Positions 1 through 8,265 are shown, counted from the first letter of the stretch. The stretch: 64,000 nucleotides of DNA from Exiguobacterium sp. SL-9 (GCF_004336985.1 NZ_SJUO01000004.1:1-64000), one strand, 5' to 3'. The notes: generated from the sequence alone by a model not told the origin. Program-made: numbers and translations.

Positions 1-106
1 CCATCAACGTCCCCCCGAAGGGTTCAGATGATTTCCTGCGCTCGACTTGCATGTATTAGGCACGCCGCCAGCGTTCGTCCTGAGCCAGGATCAAACTCTC
101 CAAAGA
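1..106 (-). rRNA. rrs: 16S ribosomal RNA, 5' end (partial)
   Basis: Read on the minus strand, this carries the conserved 16S 5' end: AGAGTTTGATCCTGGCTCAG, then the GACGAACGCTGGCGGCGTGCC block. Taking AGAGTTTGATC as E. coli position 8 puts base 1 near 106. The rest of the gene runs off the left edge. The leader (about 107-208) holds typical pre-16S sequence and links the gene to the tRNA cluster upstream, so tRNAs and rRNA look co-transcribed. Confidence 0.97.
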
Positions 107-208
107 ATTTGATATAGCTCTTTAAAAATGACGAAGCTTGCGCTTCATTCAAAAATTGTAAAACATTTTTTGCCTCATCGTTCAGTTTTCAAAGTTCGTC
201 AGTTTAAA

Positions 209-285
<77 letters not shown>

Positions 286-295
286 ATAATGAAAA

Positions 296-372
296 TGGTG
301 CACCCTGAGAGATTCGAACTCCCGGCCTTTAGATTCGTAGTCTAACGCTCTATCCAGCTGAGCTAAGGGTGC
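296..372 (-). tRNA. tRNA-Arg (ACG)
   Basis: 77-nt cloverleaf starting GCACCCT, anticodon ACG (inosine-34 would read CGU, CGC and CGA), encoded CCA. This isoacceptor can read the CGC codon seen in the specifier position of the argS T-box leader at about 43.7 kb. Confidence 0.96.
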
Positions 373-376
373 ATAT

Positions 377-464
377 TGGTGCGGTCGAGAGGACTTGAAC
401 CTCCACGGTGTTAACCACCACTAGGCCCTCAACCTAGCGCGTCTACCGATTCCGCCACGACCGC
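377..464 (-). tRNA. tRNA-Leu (GAG)
   Basis: 88-nt class II tRNA with a long variable arm, 5' GCGGTCG, anticodon GAG, encoded CCA. Only 4 nt separate it from tRNA-Arg. Confidence 0.95.
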
Positions 465-495
465 AGCGTATTAAGGTGTTACGAGGGAATAAAAA

Positions 496-571
496 TGGTG
501 AGTCATGCAGGGCTCGAACCTGCGACCCTCTGATTAAAAGTCAGATGCTCTACCAACTGAGCTAATGACTC
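496..571 (-). tRNA. tRNA-Lys (TTT)
   Basis: 76-nt cloverleaf, 5' GAGTCAT, anticodon TTT, encoded CCA. Confidence 0.96.
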
Positions 572-581
572 AAATTATAAG

Positions 582-653
582 CTGGGCCGGAAGGGATCGA
601 ACCTTCGCATGTCGGAATCAAAATCCGATGCCTTACCACTTGGCTACGGCCCA
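582..653 (-). tRNA. tRNA-Gln (TTG), CCA not encoded
   Basis: Cloverleaf with acceptor stem TGGGCCG/CGGCCCA, discriminator G and anticodon TTG. The next genomic bases are CT rather than CCA, so the 3' end must be added after transcription; the other nine tRNAs here encode CCA. Confidence 0.93.
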
Positions 654-660
654 ACGTAAA

Positions 661-736
661 TGGCGGTCTTGACGGGATTTGAACCCGCGATCTCCTGCGT
701 GACAGGCAGGCATGTTAACCCCTACACCACAAGACC
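661..736 (-). tRNA. tRNA-Asp (GTC)
   Basis: 76-nt cloverleaf, acceptor GGTCTTG/CAAGACC, anticodon GTC, encoded CCA. Confidence 0.96.
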
Positions 737-759
737 GTTATACGTGCTTAAATTTGAAA

Positions 760-835
760 TGGTGGAGGATGACGGGATCGAACCGCCGACCCCCTGCTTG
801 TAAGGCAGGTGCTCTCCCAGCTGAGCTAATCCTCC
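760..835 (-). tRNA. tRNA-Val (TAC)
   Basis: 76-nt cloverleaf, 5' GGAGGAT, anticodon loop CTTACAA giving TAC (Val), encoded CCA. Confidence 0.95.
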
Positions 836-841
836 ATATGA

Positions 842-916
842 TGGTGACCCGTACGGGATTCGAACCCGTGTTACCGCCGTGAAAGGGCGGTGTCTTAACC
901 GCTTGACCAACGGGCC
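842..916 (-). tRNA. tRNA-Glu (TTC)
   Basis: 75-nt cloverleaf, 5' GGCCCGT, anticodon TTC, encoded CCA. Confidence 0.96.
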
Positions 917-943
917 AGATGTGTGTGTTTTCTAAAAATTAAG

Positions 944-1035
944 TGGCGGAGACGGAGGGATTCGAACCCTCGCACCGGTTTCCCAGCCTACTCCCTTAGC
1001 AGGGGAGCCCCTTATAGCCTCTTGGGTACGTCTCC
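944..1035 (-). tRNA. tRNA-Ser (GCT)
   Basis: 92-nt class II tRNA with long variable arm, 5' GGAGACG, anticodon GCT, encoded CCA. Confidence 0.95.
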
Positions 1036-1044
1036 AAAATAAAA

Positions 1045-1119
1045 TGGCTCCGCAAGTAGGATTTGAACCTACGACCTACCGGTTAACAGCCGGTTGCTCT
1101 ACCACTGAGCTATTGCGGA
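1045..1119 (-). tRNA. tRNA-Asn (GTT)
   Basis: 75-nt cloverleaf, acceptor TCCGCAA/TTGCGGA, anticodon GTT, encoded CCA. First gene of the tRNA-rRNA transcript, 33 nt downstream of the -10 box. Confidence 0.96.
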
Positions 1120-1152
1120 ACGTTGCTTGAATTTATCGAAGTAACGATTTAA

Positions 1153-1181
1153 ATTGTAACCGCAAACCAGAAACCTGTCAA
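1153..1181 (-). promoter_or_regulatory. Sigma-A promoter of the tRNA-rrn operon
   Basis: On the minus strand: a perfect -35 TTGACA (1176-1181), a 17-nt spacer, and -10 TACAAT (1153-1158). It lies directly upstream of tRNA-Asn. No other promoter this strong was seen between the tRNAs and 16S. Confidence 0.88.
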
Positions 1182-1271
1182 TCACTTTTTTAGAAAAGCT
1201 TTAATATTCCATGCCGTCTCTCGGCGACTTCTATAAGATAGCACGGGTAGAAAAGACCGTCAACACTTTTT

Positions 1272-1311
1272 CATAAAAAAATCGAGCAAAATGAAAAACA
1301 TTTTGCTCGAT
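1272..1311 (-). terminator. Intrinsic terminator of tex
   Basis: Perfect 13-bp stem (1281-1293 with 1299-1311), 5-nt loop, followed on the minus strand by seven T residues. It starts 16 nt after the tex stop codon. Confidence 0.93.
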
Positions 1312-1327
1312 GCTAGTTTCTTCTTAT

Positions 1328-3454
1328 TTAAGCGCGTGGTTCAAGCATCGTGAGACTGATTCTGCCACGATTGGCATCGACTTGTTCGATCCATACGGTG
1401 ACAATATCGCCGACCGCGACGACATCGAGCGGATGTTTGACGTAGCGATTCGACAACTTCGAAATATGGACGAGCCCATCTTGCTTCACTCCGATATCGA
1501 TGAACGCCCCGAAGTCGATGACGTTCCGTACCGTCCCTTGGAACTCCATACCGACTTGAAGGTCTTCTAAGTTCATGACGTCTGTCCGAAGTAACGGCTT
1601 TTGAATATCTTCGCGCGGATCACGTCCTGGTTTTGCGAGCGACTTCAAGATATCTTCGACTGTCGGCAATCCGGCGTCCATTTTCTCGCTCAGCGCTTTG
1701 GCGTCGACCGTCTTCAATCGATCTCGCAGTTCAGCTGTACCGACCGCTTGCTTCGAAACACCGAGTTCCTTCAATAGAGAGAGCGTCAACTTATAGCTCT
1801 CCGGATGAATCTCGGTTTGGTCGAGTACATCACTCCCGTTTGTGATTCGTAAAAAGCCGGCCGCTTGCTCATACGCCTTGGCTCCAAGACGCGGTACTTT
1901 CTTGATCTCTTTTCGTGTATCAAAGCGCCCGAACTCATCCCGATACGCGACAATGTTTTTAGCCGTCGTCTTATTCAACCCGGATACGTATGTCAACAGT
2001 GATTCGGAAGCCCGGTTCACATCGACCCCAACCATGTTGACGACACTTTCGACGACAAACTCGAGCGATCCCTTCAGCTTGTTCTGACTGACATCGTGCT
2101 GATACTGTCCGACCCCGACAGACTGCGGGTCGACTTTAACAAGTTCAGCCATCGCATCTTGAATGCGTCGCGCGATCGAGACAGCCGAACGTTCCTCCAC
2201 TTTCAATTCCGGGAATTCAGACCGGGCGATCTCTGACGCCGAGTAGACACTCGCCCCCGCCTCGTTGACGATAGCGTAGGCAATCTCTCGTTCAGCTTTC
2301 TTCAGCCAGTTCGAGACGAACTGCTCCGTCTCACGTGAAGCGGTCCCGTTTCCGATGACAATGACTGAAACCGGATAACGTTTCACGAGCGATGACAACA
2401 CTTTCTCCGAACCGGCAACATCGTGTTTCGGTGCGGTCGGATAGAAGACACCGACCTCTTCGACTTTTCCAATCTCATTGACGACCGCCCATTTACATCC
2501 TGTACGGTAAGCCGGGTCAATCCCGAGGACGACGACTTCGCGAAGCGGTGGCTGCATGTAGAGCTGCTTCAAGTTTTTCGAGAACACATCGATTGCCTGT
2601 TCTTCGGCCGTCTCGGTCAACTCGCTACGAATCTCGCGTTCGATGGCCGGGAATACTGACTTCTTGAACGCGTCCTTCACGGCGAGCGTGACGAGTTCAC
2701 GTTTTTCCGTCGGCAAACGGTCAAACTTGGCGAGCGCTTGGCGCATGAAGCCCGCTTCGTCGAAGACGACCTTCACTTGCAACACATCCGTGCGCTCTCC
2801 TCGATTCAATGCGAGGATGCGGTGCGGAACAATTCCCGCGATTTTTTCTTCATATTCATAATACTGGGCGAACACTTCTTTCTCGTCTTCTGCCTGTTTC
2901 TTCTTCTGTGAACGAAGGAGCGCCTCTTTTCGGACTCGCGTTCGAAGTGATTGTCGAAGTGTCGCCACTTCGCCCCACTCCTCCCCGATGATCGATTGCA
3001 CGAACGGAAGTGCTTCTTCTAGCGAAAGGTCACCCGCGAACGACTCCGCTTCTTTCAGTGAATAGGGTGTCGGTTGACGATACCAGTCGGCGAGGGCTTG
3101 CAACCCTTTTTCCCGTCCTTGTTCAGCTTTCGTACGTCGCTTCGGACGATAAGGAAGGTAAATGTCATCGACTTGTTGCAGGGTCGTCGCCGCTTCTAGC
3201 GCCCGCGCTAATTCCGGTGTCGCTTTCTCGAGCTCTTCGAGTTTGGCGAGGACATCCGACTTACGCTTCTGCAAACTCTCTTCATATTGTAAGGCGTCGA
3301 GAATCGCTTTGATCTCCACTTCATCGAGATTACCGGTCATTTCTTTACGATACCGGGCCATAAACGGAATCGTCGCTCCGTCTGCGGCGAGCTGTTGCAC
3401 CGTCTCAACTTGACTCGTCTTCAACTTCAACTCTTTGGCAACTTTCGTAATCAA
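1328..3454 (-). CDS. tex: Tex family RNA-binding transcription accessory protein
   Basis: Tex/YdcI-type protein of 708 residues. Family order: N-terminal helical part with the IPFMARYRKEMTG motif, a YqgF/RNase-H-like domain (VVLGIDPAYRTGCK), helix-hairpin-helix repeats (VNRASESLLTYVSGL) and a C-terminal S1 RNA-binding domain. Tex proteins bind nucleic acids and influence transcription and stress tolerance; the exact role here is inferred. I place the start at the TTG at 3454 because AAGGAAGTGA lies 5 nt upstream. The frame is open to 3514, but the extra 20 residues lack a ribosome site. It lies downstream of sigB as in Bacillus, behind the sigB terminator. Confidence 0.93.
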   Translation of the reverse strand: MITKVAKELKLKTSQVETVQQLAADGATIPFMARYRKEMTGNLDEVEIKAILDALQYEESLQKRKSDVLAKLEELEKATPELARALEAATTLQQVDDIYLPYRPKRRTKAEQGREKGLQALADWYRQPTPYSLKEAESFAGDLSLEEALPFVQSIIGEEWGEVATLRQSLRTRVRKEALLRSQKKKQAEDEKEVFAQYYEYEEKIAGIVPHRILALNRGERTDVLQVKVVFDEAGFMRQALAKFDRLPTEKRELVTLAVKDAFKKSVFPAIEREIRSELTETAEEQAIDVFSKNLKQLYMQPPLREVVVLGIDPAYRTGCKWAVVNEIGKVEEVGVFYPTAPKHDVAGSEKVLSSLVKRYPVSVIVIGNGTASRETEQFVSNWLKKAEREIAYAIVNEAGASVYSASEIARSEFPELKVEERSAVSIARRIQDAMAELVKVDPQSVGVGQYQHDVSQNKLKGSLEFVVESVVNMVGVDVNRASESLLTYVSGLNKTTAKNIVAYRDEFGRFDTRKEIKKVPRLGAKAYEQAAGFLRITNGSDVLDQTEIHPESYKLTLSLLKELGVSKQAVGTAELRDRLKTVDAKALSEKMDAGLPTVEDILKSLAKPGRDPREDIQKPLLRTDVMNLEDLQVGMEFQGTVRNVIDFGAFIDIGVKQDGLVHISKLSNRYVKHPLDVVAVGDIVTVWIEQVDANRGRISLTMLEPRA

Positions 3455-3510
3455 TCGAATCACTTCCTTTTCTCTTCTCTCTAGAAGTGTAGCAAACTCA
3501 CGCGCGGACG

Positions 3511-3540
3511 ACAAAAAAACGATGACCGTTTAGTCATCGT
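3511..3540 (-). terminator. Terminator of the rsbV-rsbW-sigB operon
   Basis: 8-bp stem ACGATGAC/GTCATCGT (3519-3526 with 3533-3540) followed on the minus strand by a run of T. The sigB stop codon (3530-3532) lies in the loop. Confidence 0.85.
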
Positions 3541-4330
3541 TCGAGAATACTTCATTGAGCGGGACTTTGATGGCTTCACGCAATTTCTCGAGTGCACGTC
3601 GTTGCAAGCGCGATACGTGCATCTGTGAAATTCCGAGGAGTTCACCCGTCTCTTTTTGGCTCATGTTTTTATAATAAGCACATTCTAAGATTGCCTGTTC
3701 TCGTTCATTCAGCACACTGAACGCTTTTTCAAGAATGAGGCGCTGGTCGACCGACTCGTAGCCACGTTCTTGGCTCCCGACGAGGTCGAGAAGTGTGACG
3801 GTCGAACCTTCGTTGTCCGCTTCGATTGAACTATCGACAGAGAGGGCTTGATAACTCTTACCCATCTCGAGCGTCTCGAGAATCTCTTCGTCAGAAACGC
3901 CGAGGTGATCCGCAATCTCATCGATGCGTGGCGAACGTTGCAGTTCGGTCGTCAATTCTTCGACCGTCTTCTTGATTTTCGGTCCAAGCTCTTTAATCCG
4001 GCGTGGAACGTGGACGCTCCACGTCTTGTCACGGATGAAACGCTTGATTTCACCGATGATCGTCGGAACGGCAAACGATTCGAAACTGCGTCCAAACTCA
4101 GGGTCGAAACGACGAAGGGCAGCGAGAAGTCCGATCATACCGACTTGAACGAGGTCGTCATGGATGGCACGGCCGCGTGAAAACTTTCGTGCAAGTGCCT
4201 CAACGAGGTCCGAGTATCGGTTAATGAGGAGCATCTGGACTTCTTCATTTTGATCGTCCTGTTGATAACGCTCAATCCACTCTAATACTTCATCATCACT
4301 GTGATGGCGTTGTTGAGATTTTGCTGGCAC
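3530..4330 (-). CDS. sigB: RNA polymerase sigma factor SigB
   Basis: General-stress sigma factor of the SigB/SigF/SigG family, 266 residues. Region 2 (DLVQVGMIGLLAALRRFDPE, then FESFAVPTIIGEIKRFIRD) and region 4 with its helix-turn-helix (MSQKETGELLGISQMHVSRL) are complete. Its start overlaps the end of rsbW by 35 nt, so the two are probably translationally coupled. RsbW should hold SigB inactive until RsbV displaces it. No rsbX follows; the operon ends here and tex is next. Confidence 0.95.
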   Translation of the reverse strand: MPAKSQQRHHSDDEVLEWIERYQQDDQNEEVQMLLINRYSDLVEALARKFSRGRAIHDDLVQVGMIGLLAALRRFDPEFGRSFESFAVPTIIGEIKRFIRDKTWSVHVPRRIKELGPKIKKTVEELTTELQRSPRIDEIADHLGVSDEEILETLEMGKSYQALSVDSSIEADNEGSTVTLLDLVGSQERGYESVDQRLILEKAFSVLNEREQAILECAYYKNMSQKETGELLGISQMHVSRLQRRALEKLREAIKVPLNEVFSNDD

Positions 4331-4772
4331 TCTGATCCACCTCGTCCCTATTAAGGAGTTTCGTCATCGTCACCTTGACACCATTGTCCTTGTTGATCGA
4401 GACGTCATCCATTAAGGCTTCAATGAGGAAAAGACCGAGTCCCCCTTCGTGAAGCGATTCGATTTCAGCCGTCTCTTCGACTGGCGCCGCTTGGCGTTTC
4501 ACGTCGTCGGCAAACGTTTTGCCAGAGTCCTCGATAGTCATTTCGAGACGATCGTCATGGACGCCACACGTGAGTTTCACTTCACCTTCTTGGTCTTCAT
4601 AAGCATGTTGAACAGCATTGCCACAGGCTTCCGAGACCGCGATTTTAATATCTTCGATCTCGTCGTACGTGTATCCCATACGGTTAGCGATTCCTGAGAC
4701 GACTAAACGGACCACACCGACATACTCCGGTTTGGCCGGGAACGTCATCACCGTCTGTTCGATGTTACTCAT
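4296..4772 (-). CDS. rsbW: Anti-sigma-B factor, serine kinase RsbW
   Basis: 158-residue GHKL-fold protein. The N box (IAVSEACGNAVQHAYED) and a G-rich ATP-lid motif (LHEGGLGLFLIEALMDDV) are visible. In the family it binds and inhibits SigB and phosphorylates RsbV with ATP. It overlaps rsbV by 4 nt and sigB by 35 nt. The partner-switch core is complete although the upstream stressosome genes are not in this locus. Confidence 0.94.
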   Translation of the reverse strand: MSNIEQTVMTFPAKPEYVGVVRLVVSGIANRMGYTYDEIEDIKIAVSEACGNAVQHAYEDQEGEVKLTCGVHDDRLEMTIEDSGKTFADDVKRQAAPVEETAEIESLHEGGLGLFLIEALMDDVSINKDNGVKVTMTKLLNRDEVDQSASKISTTPSQ

Positions 4773-5095
4773 TGCGTGCCACCTCTTACGTTTGTATTGA
4801 TTGAAAGCAACTTGTGCAGTCCTGTCAATTCAAAGAGACGATTGACGCGGTCGGTCACGCCGACGAGCGACAACTCTTTCTCATTACGTTTAGCTATTTT
4901 AAGGGCACCGACAAATACGCCGAGACCAGTTGAATCCATATAATCCACTTCATCCAAATGAACGGTAACATCTTGTTCCGTAATGGCCGGGTGCAAGACT
5001 TCCTTCAATTTTGGTGCGGTATATGTATCCACTTCTCCGGATACGTAAAGGTGTAATTGTTCTCCAATGACTTGCTCGCGAATCGCTAAATCCAT
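4769..5095 (-). CDS. rsbV: Anti-anti-sigma factor RsbV
   Basis: 108-residue STAS-domain protein. The phosphoacceptor motif DSTGLG is present with the serine at residue 55, equivalent to Ser56 of B. subtilis RsbV. The unphosphorylated form should bind RsbW and free SigB. First gene of the operon, with ribosome site AGGAGGG. The RsbU/RsbP-type phosphatase that would reactivate it is not encoded here. Confidence 0.94.
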   Translation of the reverse strand: MDLAIREQVIGEQLHLYVSGEVDTYTAPKLKEVLHPAITEQDVTVHLDEVDYMDSTGLGVFVGALKIAKRNEKELSLVGVTDRVNRLFELTGLHKLLSINTNVRGGTQ

Positions 5096-5147
5096 CGTAT
5101 ATTCCCTCCTAATGTGCGTACAGAAAAACTGAGTACGATTAAACTAA

Positions 5148-5172
5148 ATTCCCGTTTTACAGAATTCTAAAC
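5148..5172 (-). promoter_or_regulatory. Sigma-B-type promoter of rsbV-rsbW-sigB
   Basis: Minus strand: -35 GTTTAG (5167-5172), 13-nt spacer, -10 GGGAAT (5148-5153), close to the sigma-B consensus GTTTAA-N12-15-GGGTAT. It lies 52 nt before the rsbV start, fitting autoregulation of the operon by its own sigma factor as in B. subtilis. Confidence 0.8.
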
Positions 5173-5191
5173 TACTTTTAAAGATTTTTTT

Positions 5192-5220
5192 GAAAAAAAA
5201 CCGATACCCATGTATCGGTT
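5192..5220 (-). terminator. Terminator after mazF
   Basis: 9-bp stem AACCGATAC/GTATCGGTT (5199-5207 with 5212-5220), 4-nt loop, T-run on the minus strand. T residues also follow on the plus strand. It separates mazEF from the sigma-B operon. Confidence 0.9.
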
Positions 5221-5234
5221 TTTTTATATGTAAG

Positions 5235-5594
5235 CTAGAGAGGGATTAATCCCAGACTAATCTCTAGCGCTCGGTCAACTTTGTGCATCGTCTCATCATC
5301 GAGATGAGTGACTTTATCCGTCAGACGACGCTTATCAATCGTTCGAATCTGTTCAAGCAAAATCACGGAATCTCGTTCGAGACCATGTTTGACTTGATAT
5401 ACCTCTACATGAGTCGGCAGTTTTGCTTTTTGGATCTGAGCCGTAATCGCAGCGACAATGACGGTCGGGCTAAAGCGATTGCCGATATCGTTTTGAATGA
5501 CGAGAACCGGACGAACTCCACCTTGCTCTGAACCGACTACGGGCGACAGATTCGCATAAAACACGTCACCACGCTTTACGATCACTCCGCTCAC
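5235..5594 (-). CDS. mazF: Type II toxin MazF/EndoA endoribonuclease
   Basis: 119-residue MazF-family mRNA interferase (NdoA/EndoA type). Family motifs: [20 protein letters not shown] at the N-terminus, RPVLVIQND, and [20 protein letters not shown]. The family cleaves mRNA at short sequence motifs. Overlaps mazE by 4 nt, the usual toxin-antitoxin arrangement, and sits between alr and rsbV exactly as in Bacillus. Confidence 0.94.
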   Translation of the reverse strand: MSGVIVKRGDVFYANLSPVVGSEQGGVRPVLVIQNDIGNRFSPTVIVAAITAQIQKAKLPTHVEVYQVKHGLERDSVILLEQIRTIDKRRLTDKVTHLDDETMHKVDRALEISLGLIPL

Positions 5595-5869
5595 ACCCCG
5601 CTTACTTGACGTAAGAGAGCATGTTCGGCTTCCGTCTCAATCATCAGCATCTCTTCTGCCATATTCAAATTAAACGCGGCCATCTCTTGATAGCCTTTCG
5701 CCAATTCTTCGCGCAGTGTTTGTTGTCGATCAGCAATTTCTTTGGACAAGTACGTCACTACATCGTTCAATGACAATGATTCACGGTCTTTCATCGAAAT
5801 CGGACCCACATGCTGCGAGAACCGATCTGGAACGGACGCTAAAGCACCCGCAGTTCGCTGTTTCAACAT
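5591..5869 (-). CDS. mazE: MazE/EndoAI-type antitoxin
   Basis: 92 residues, nearly the length of B. subtilis EndoAI. The start is the ATG at 5869, 4 nt after GGAGGTG; an in-frame upstream extension lacks a ribosome site. The C-terminal half ([11 protein letters not shown], then a Glu-rich tail ending RQVSGV) matches the toxin-binding part of EndoAI. The N-terminal third, where a ribbon-helix-helix strand is expected, does not show the usual hydrophobic strand pattern. Identity rests on the C-terminus plus position before mazF. Confidence 0.85.
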   Translation of the reverse strand: MLKQRTAGALASVPDRFSQHVGPISMKDRESLSLNDVVTYLSKEIADRQQTLREELAKGYQEMAAFNLNMAEEMLMIETEAEHALLRQVSGV

Positions 5870-5998
5870 CTTACACCTCCAGAATCGTTTCAATGACTGG
5901 CGGAAATCTTCCCGCGTTCTTTACCAATATAACACGCGAGTTTGGGAAAATATAGAGAATTCCTAAAAGAATTCAGATAATTTCACACGGTTTCCGCT

Positions 5999-7075
5999 TT
6001 ACACATAACGTCGTGGAAGACGGCTCGTCAATTGACAGACGACTTCATAATTGATCGTCTCGAGTTGCGTGGCCAGTTCGTCAATCGCGACCGGTCCGCC
6101 GATGAGCGTGACGGTCGTCCCGACCGGCAGCTCGTTAGGAAGCCTTACCATGAAGCGATCCATACAGACACGACCGACGATTGGACAGCGCTCTCCATTG
6201 ACGTCGACTTCGAAGCCGCTCGCTTTACGAATCCAGCCGTCGGCATATCCGACCGGCACGGTACCGATCCACTCATCTTCAGTCGTCGTATACGTCGCCC
6301 CGTAACTGATCGTCTGTCCGGCTTCGAGTTGCTTCACCTGCATGAGCTTGCTCTTCAAGGTGAAGGCAGGACGAAGGAATGTATAGAAAGAAGCCATCTC
6401 AGCAGACGGGTAGAGACCATAGATCGCAATTCCGACCCGTACCAAGTTGTACGGCACATCTTCCCCGGCCATACGGATCGCCCCGGCCGAGTTTGACGTA
6501 TGGATGTAGCGGAAACGTGAGTGGAGTCCGTCCATCAACTGACGGAACCTCTCCTGTTGCTCATAATACAGCTGGCTGTCCGGCTCATCCGCCGTCGCGA
6601 AATGAGTATAGATGCCTTCCACGACGAAGCGGTCATCGGCCGCCTCGAGAAGCGCATCAAGTTCAGCCCGGGTCCGCAGACCGAGGCGTCCCATCCCGGT
6701 GTCGACTTTCACATGAACGGTGAGCGGACGGTCAGATAGATGCGTGCGCGCCTCACGTAACCAGTCGGCCGAAAAGACAGACAATGTCACATCGTGCTCG
6801 GCTGCGACGCCCGCATATTCTGGGAACTGGGCTTCCATGACGAGAATCGGCGCTTTAATCCCGGCCTCTCGGAGCTCGATGGCTTCCTCGAGCAAAGCCA
6901 CACCGAGCATCGTCGCTCCGTTCTCGAGCGCGATCTTCGCCACTTCGACAGCACCATGTCCGTAAGCGTTGGCTTTGACGACGGCCATGAGCGCTTGCGG
7001 GATCCGTTTTTTGATTTCGATTACGTTATGCTTGATCGCCGCCCGATCAATTTCAATCCAACTTGGACGAAACAT
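5999..7075 (-). CDS. alr: Alanine racemase
   Basis: PLP-dependent enzyme of 358 residues that makes D-alanine for peptidoglycan. The PLP lysine lies in AVVKANAYGHG (Lys34); the C-terminal catalytic region contains ISYGATYTT and CMDRFMV. The start is the ATG at 7075 behind GAGGAGGA; a TTG 18 nt upstream contains that ribosome site and is unlikely. It overlaps the 3' end of acpS by 23 nt, so acpS-alr form an operon leading into mazEF. Confidence 0.94.
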   Translation of the reverse strand: MFRPSWIEIDRAAIKHNVIEIKKRIPQALMAVVKANAYGHGAVEVAKIALENGATMLGVALLEEAIELREAGIKAPILVMEAQFPEYAGVAAEHDVTLSVFSADWLREARTHLSDRPLTVHVKVDTGMGRLGLRTRAELDALLEAADDRFVVEGIYTHFATADEPDSQLYYEQQERFRQLMDGLHSRFRYIHTSNSAGAIRMAGEDVPYNLVRVGIAIYGLYPSAEMASFYTFLRPAFTLKSKLMQVKQLEAGQTISYGATYTTTEDEWIGTVPVGYADGWIRKASGFEVDVNGERCPIVGRVCMDRFMVRLPNELPVGTTVTLIGGPVAIDELATQLETINYEVVCQLTSRLPRRYV

Positions 7076-7430
7076 CGTGATCCTCCTCTTCAATGATGAC
7101 TTGTGCCACGGCGTATTGCTCGCTATGGCTGATACTTATATGAATTCGGCCTGAGAACGGCGCCGTCATATGCGGTCGCCCGGTCTCATCCGGTAAGATT
7201 TCGATTTGTTGCCACGACAGGCCACGGGCAATCCCGGTCCCGACCGCTTTGGCGTACGCTTCTTTCGCCGCGAATCGTCCGGCGATGAATTCGACGCGGC
7301 GCTGTTCCGGGTATGCGTCCGCGAGCGCCCGTTCGGCTTCGGTCAACAGACGCGTGACGAAACGCTCATTTTTGCTCGAGCGGGCAACCCGCACGAGCTC
7401 GACAATATCGATTCCGATTCCCACAATCAC
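7053..7430 (-). CDS. acpS: Holo-[acyl-carrier-protein] synthase
   Basis: 125-residue phosphopantetheinyl transferase that attaches 4'-phosphopantetheine from CoA to acyl carrier protein. Family motifs: GIGIDIVEL near the start, the Mg-binding FAAKEAYAKAVGTG, and HISISHSEQYAVA near the C-terminus. GTG at 7430 is preferred because GGAAAGGAG lies about 10 nt upstream, giving MIVGIGIDIVEL as in other AcpS proteins. Confidence 0.92.
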   Translation of the reverse strand: MIVGIGIDIVELVRVARSSKNERFVTRLLTEAERALADAYPEQRRVEFIAGRFAAKEAYAKAVGTGIARGLSWQQIEILPDETGRPHMTAPFSGRIHISISHSEQYAVAQVIIEEEDHDVSSKLD

Positions 7431-7493
7431 AGGACACTCGCTCCTTTCCTTTTTCACTCATTTCCTTATACAATTAAAGAAAGAGGTGATGCT

Positions 7494-8219
7494 ATGTTTA
7501 GTCGTACTGAGAATGTTCAAACGTTCGTCCGAGCGTATCCGCTCGTAACGCTGTTCATTGTAATCCAACTGCTCGTGTTTGTCATCGATTCTTTGGTCCC
7601 TGGCCTCCGAATCGTCGCACTCGGCGGGTCATTCCATCTCGCGCTTGCCCAAGGGGAGTGGTACCGTCTCTTGACGGCCAACTTCATCCACTTAGGCCTC
7701 GGTCATTTGTTGTTCAACTCGTTCGCTTTGATCATCTTCGGACCTGCGATGGAACGCATGGTCGGTCACATCAAATTCGCCGTGTTCTATATCGTGGCCG
7801 GTGTGCTTGCCAACCTGCTCACGTTCTTCACAGTGAGTGAACTATTTTATCTGCAAGCCGGTGCGTCCGGTGCGATTTTAGCGATTTTTGGCTTCTACGT
7901 GTACATCGGTCGGTTCCGCCGAACGCTCATCTATAGCCAAGATGCTCGACTCGTCTATATCTTCGTCGCCATCAGCGCCGTGTTCACGCTCATCGGGGCG
8001 AACGTATCGCTGTGGGGACATGTGTACGGCTTCCTGGCCGGATTTGTGCTCGCGATCCCGCTCTCCCGGTTCGCGGTGCCCTATTCGCGCCCGCTCCGTT
8101 ACGGGAAGTACAAGCCACGTAAGTATTCGCCGCCAATCATCCATACAGGTGAAGGCAAATGGATTTTCTACGTCATCGTCGGACTGGCCGTGTTCGGTCT
8201 GTTCGCCCGCTTCCTATGA
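7494..8219 (+). CDS. Rhomboid family intramembrane serine protease
   Basis: 241 residues with about six or seven membrane segments. The catalytic serine is in GASGA (Ser125) and the histidine in WGHVYGFLAG (His176); the HLGLGHLLFN motif of the family is at residues 66-75. Cleaves membrane-spanning substrates; the target is unknown. The start is the ATG at 7494 behind AAAGAGGTGAT; the frame is open further upstream but that part overlaps acpS antisense. A TATACAAT -10-like element lies just upstream, but no good -35 is seen. Confidence 0.9.
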   Translation: MFSRTENVQTFVRAYPLVTLFIVIQLLVFVIDSLVPGLRIVALGGSFHLALAQGEWYRLLTANFIHLGLGHLLFNSFALIIFGPAMERMVGHIKFAVFYIVAGVLANLLTFFTVSELFYLQAGASGAILAIFGFYVYIGRFRRTLIYSQDARLVYIFVAISAVFTLIGANVSLWGHVYGFLAGFVLAIPLSRFAVPYSRPLRYGKYKPRKYSPPIIHTGEGKWIFYVIVGLAVFGLFARFL

Positions 8220-8226
8220 GAGTAAA

Positions 8227-8261
8227 AAGAGAGGATTCGCCAAAGCGGCGAATCCTCTCTT
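8227..8261. terminator. Bidirectional terminator, rhomboid gene / argF
   Basis: Perfect 15-bp stem (8227-8241 with 8247-8261), 5-nt loop, with A/T runs on both sides; serves the two convergent genes. Confidence 0.93.
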
Positions 8262-8265
8262 TTGT

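Noticed and set aside
1310-1570. 86-codon plus-strand frame opposite the end of tex
   Set aside because: Antisense to the S1 domain of tex; no ribosome site and no recognisable protein.
3455-3514. Longer tex reading from TTG 3514
   Set aside because: The 20 extra residues lack a ribosome site, whereas AAGGAAGTGA precedes the internal TTG at 3454, and family alignment favours the shorter form.
5870-5998. Possible mazEF promoter between alr and mazE
   Set aside because: A TATATT -10-like element exists but no acceptable -35 at 16-18 nt; an EcoRI-like palindrome repeat forms only a 6-bp hairpin.
7206-7493. Longer rhomboid protein reading from 7206
   Set aside because: This part is antisense to acpS and has no rhomboid similarity; AAAGAGGTGAT marks the ATG at 7494.
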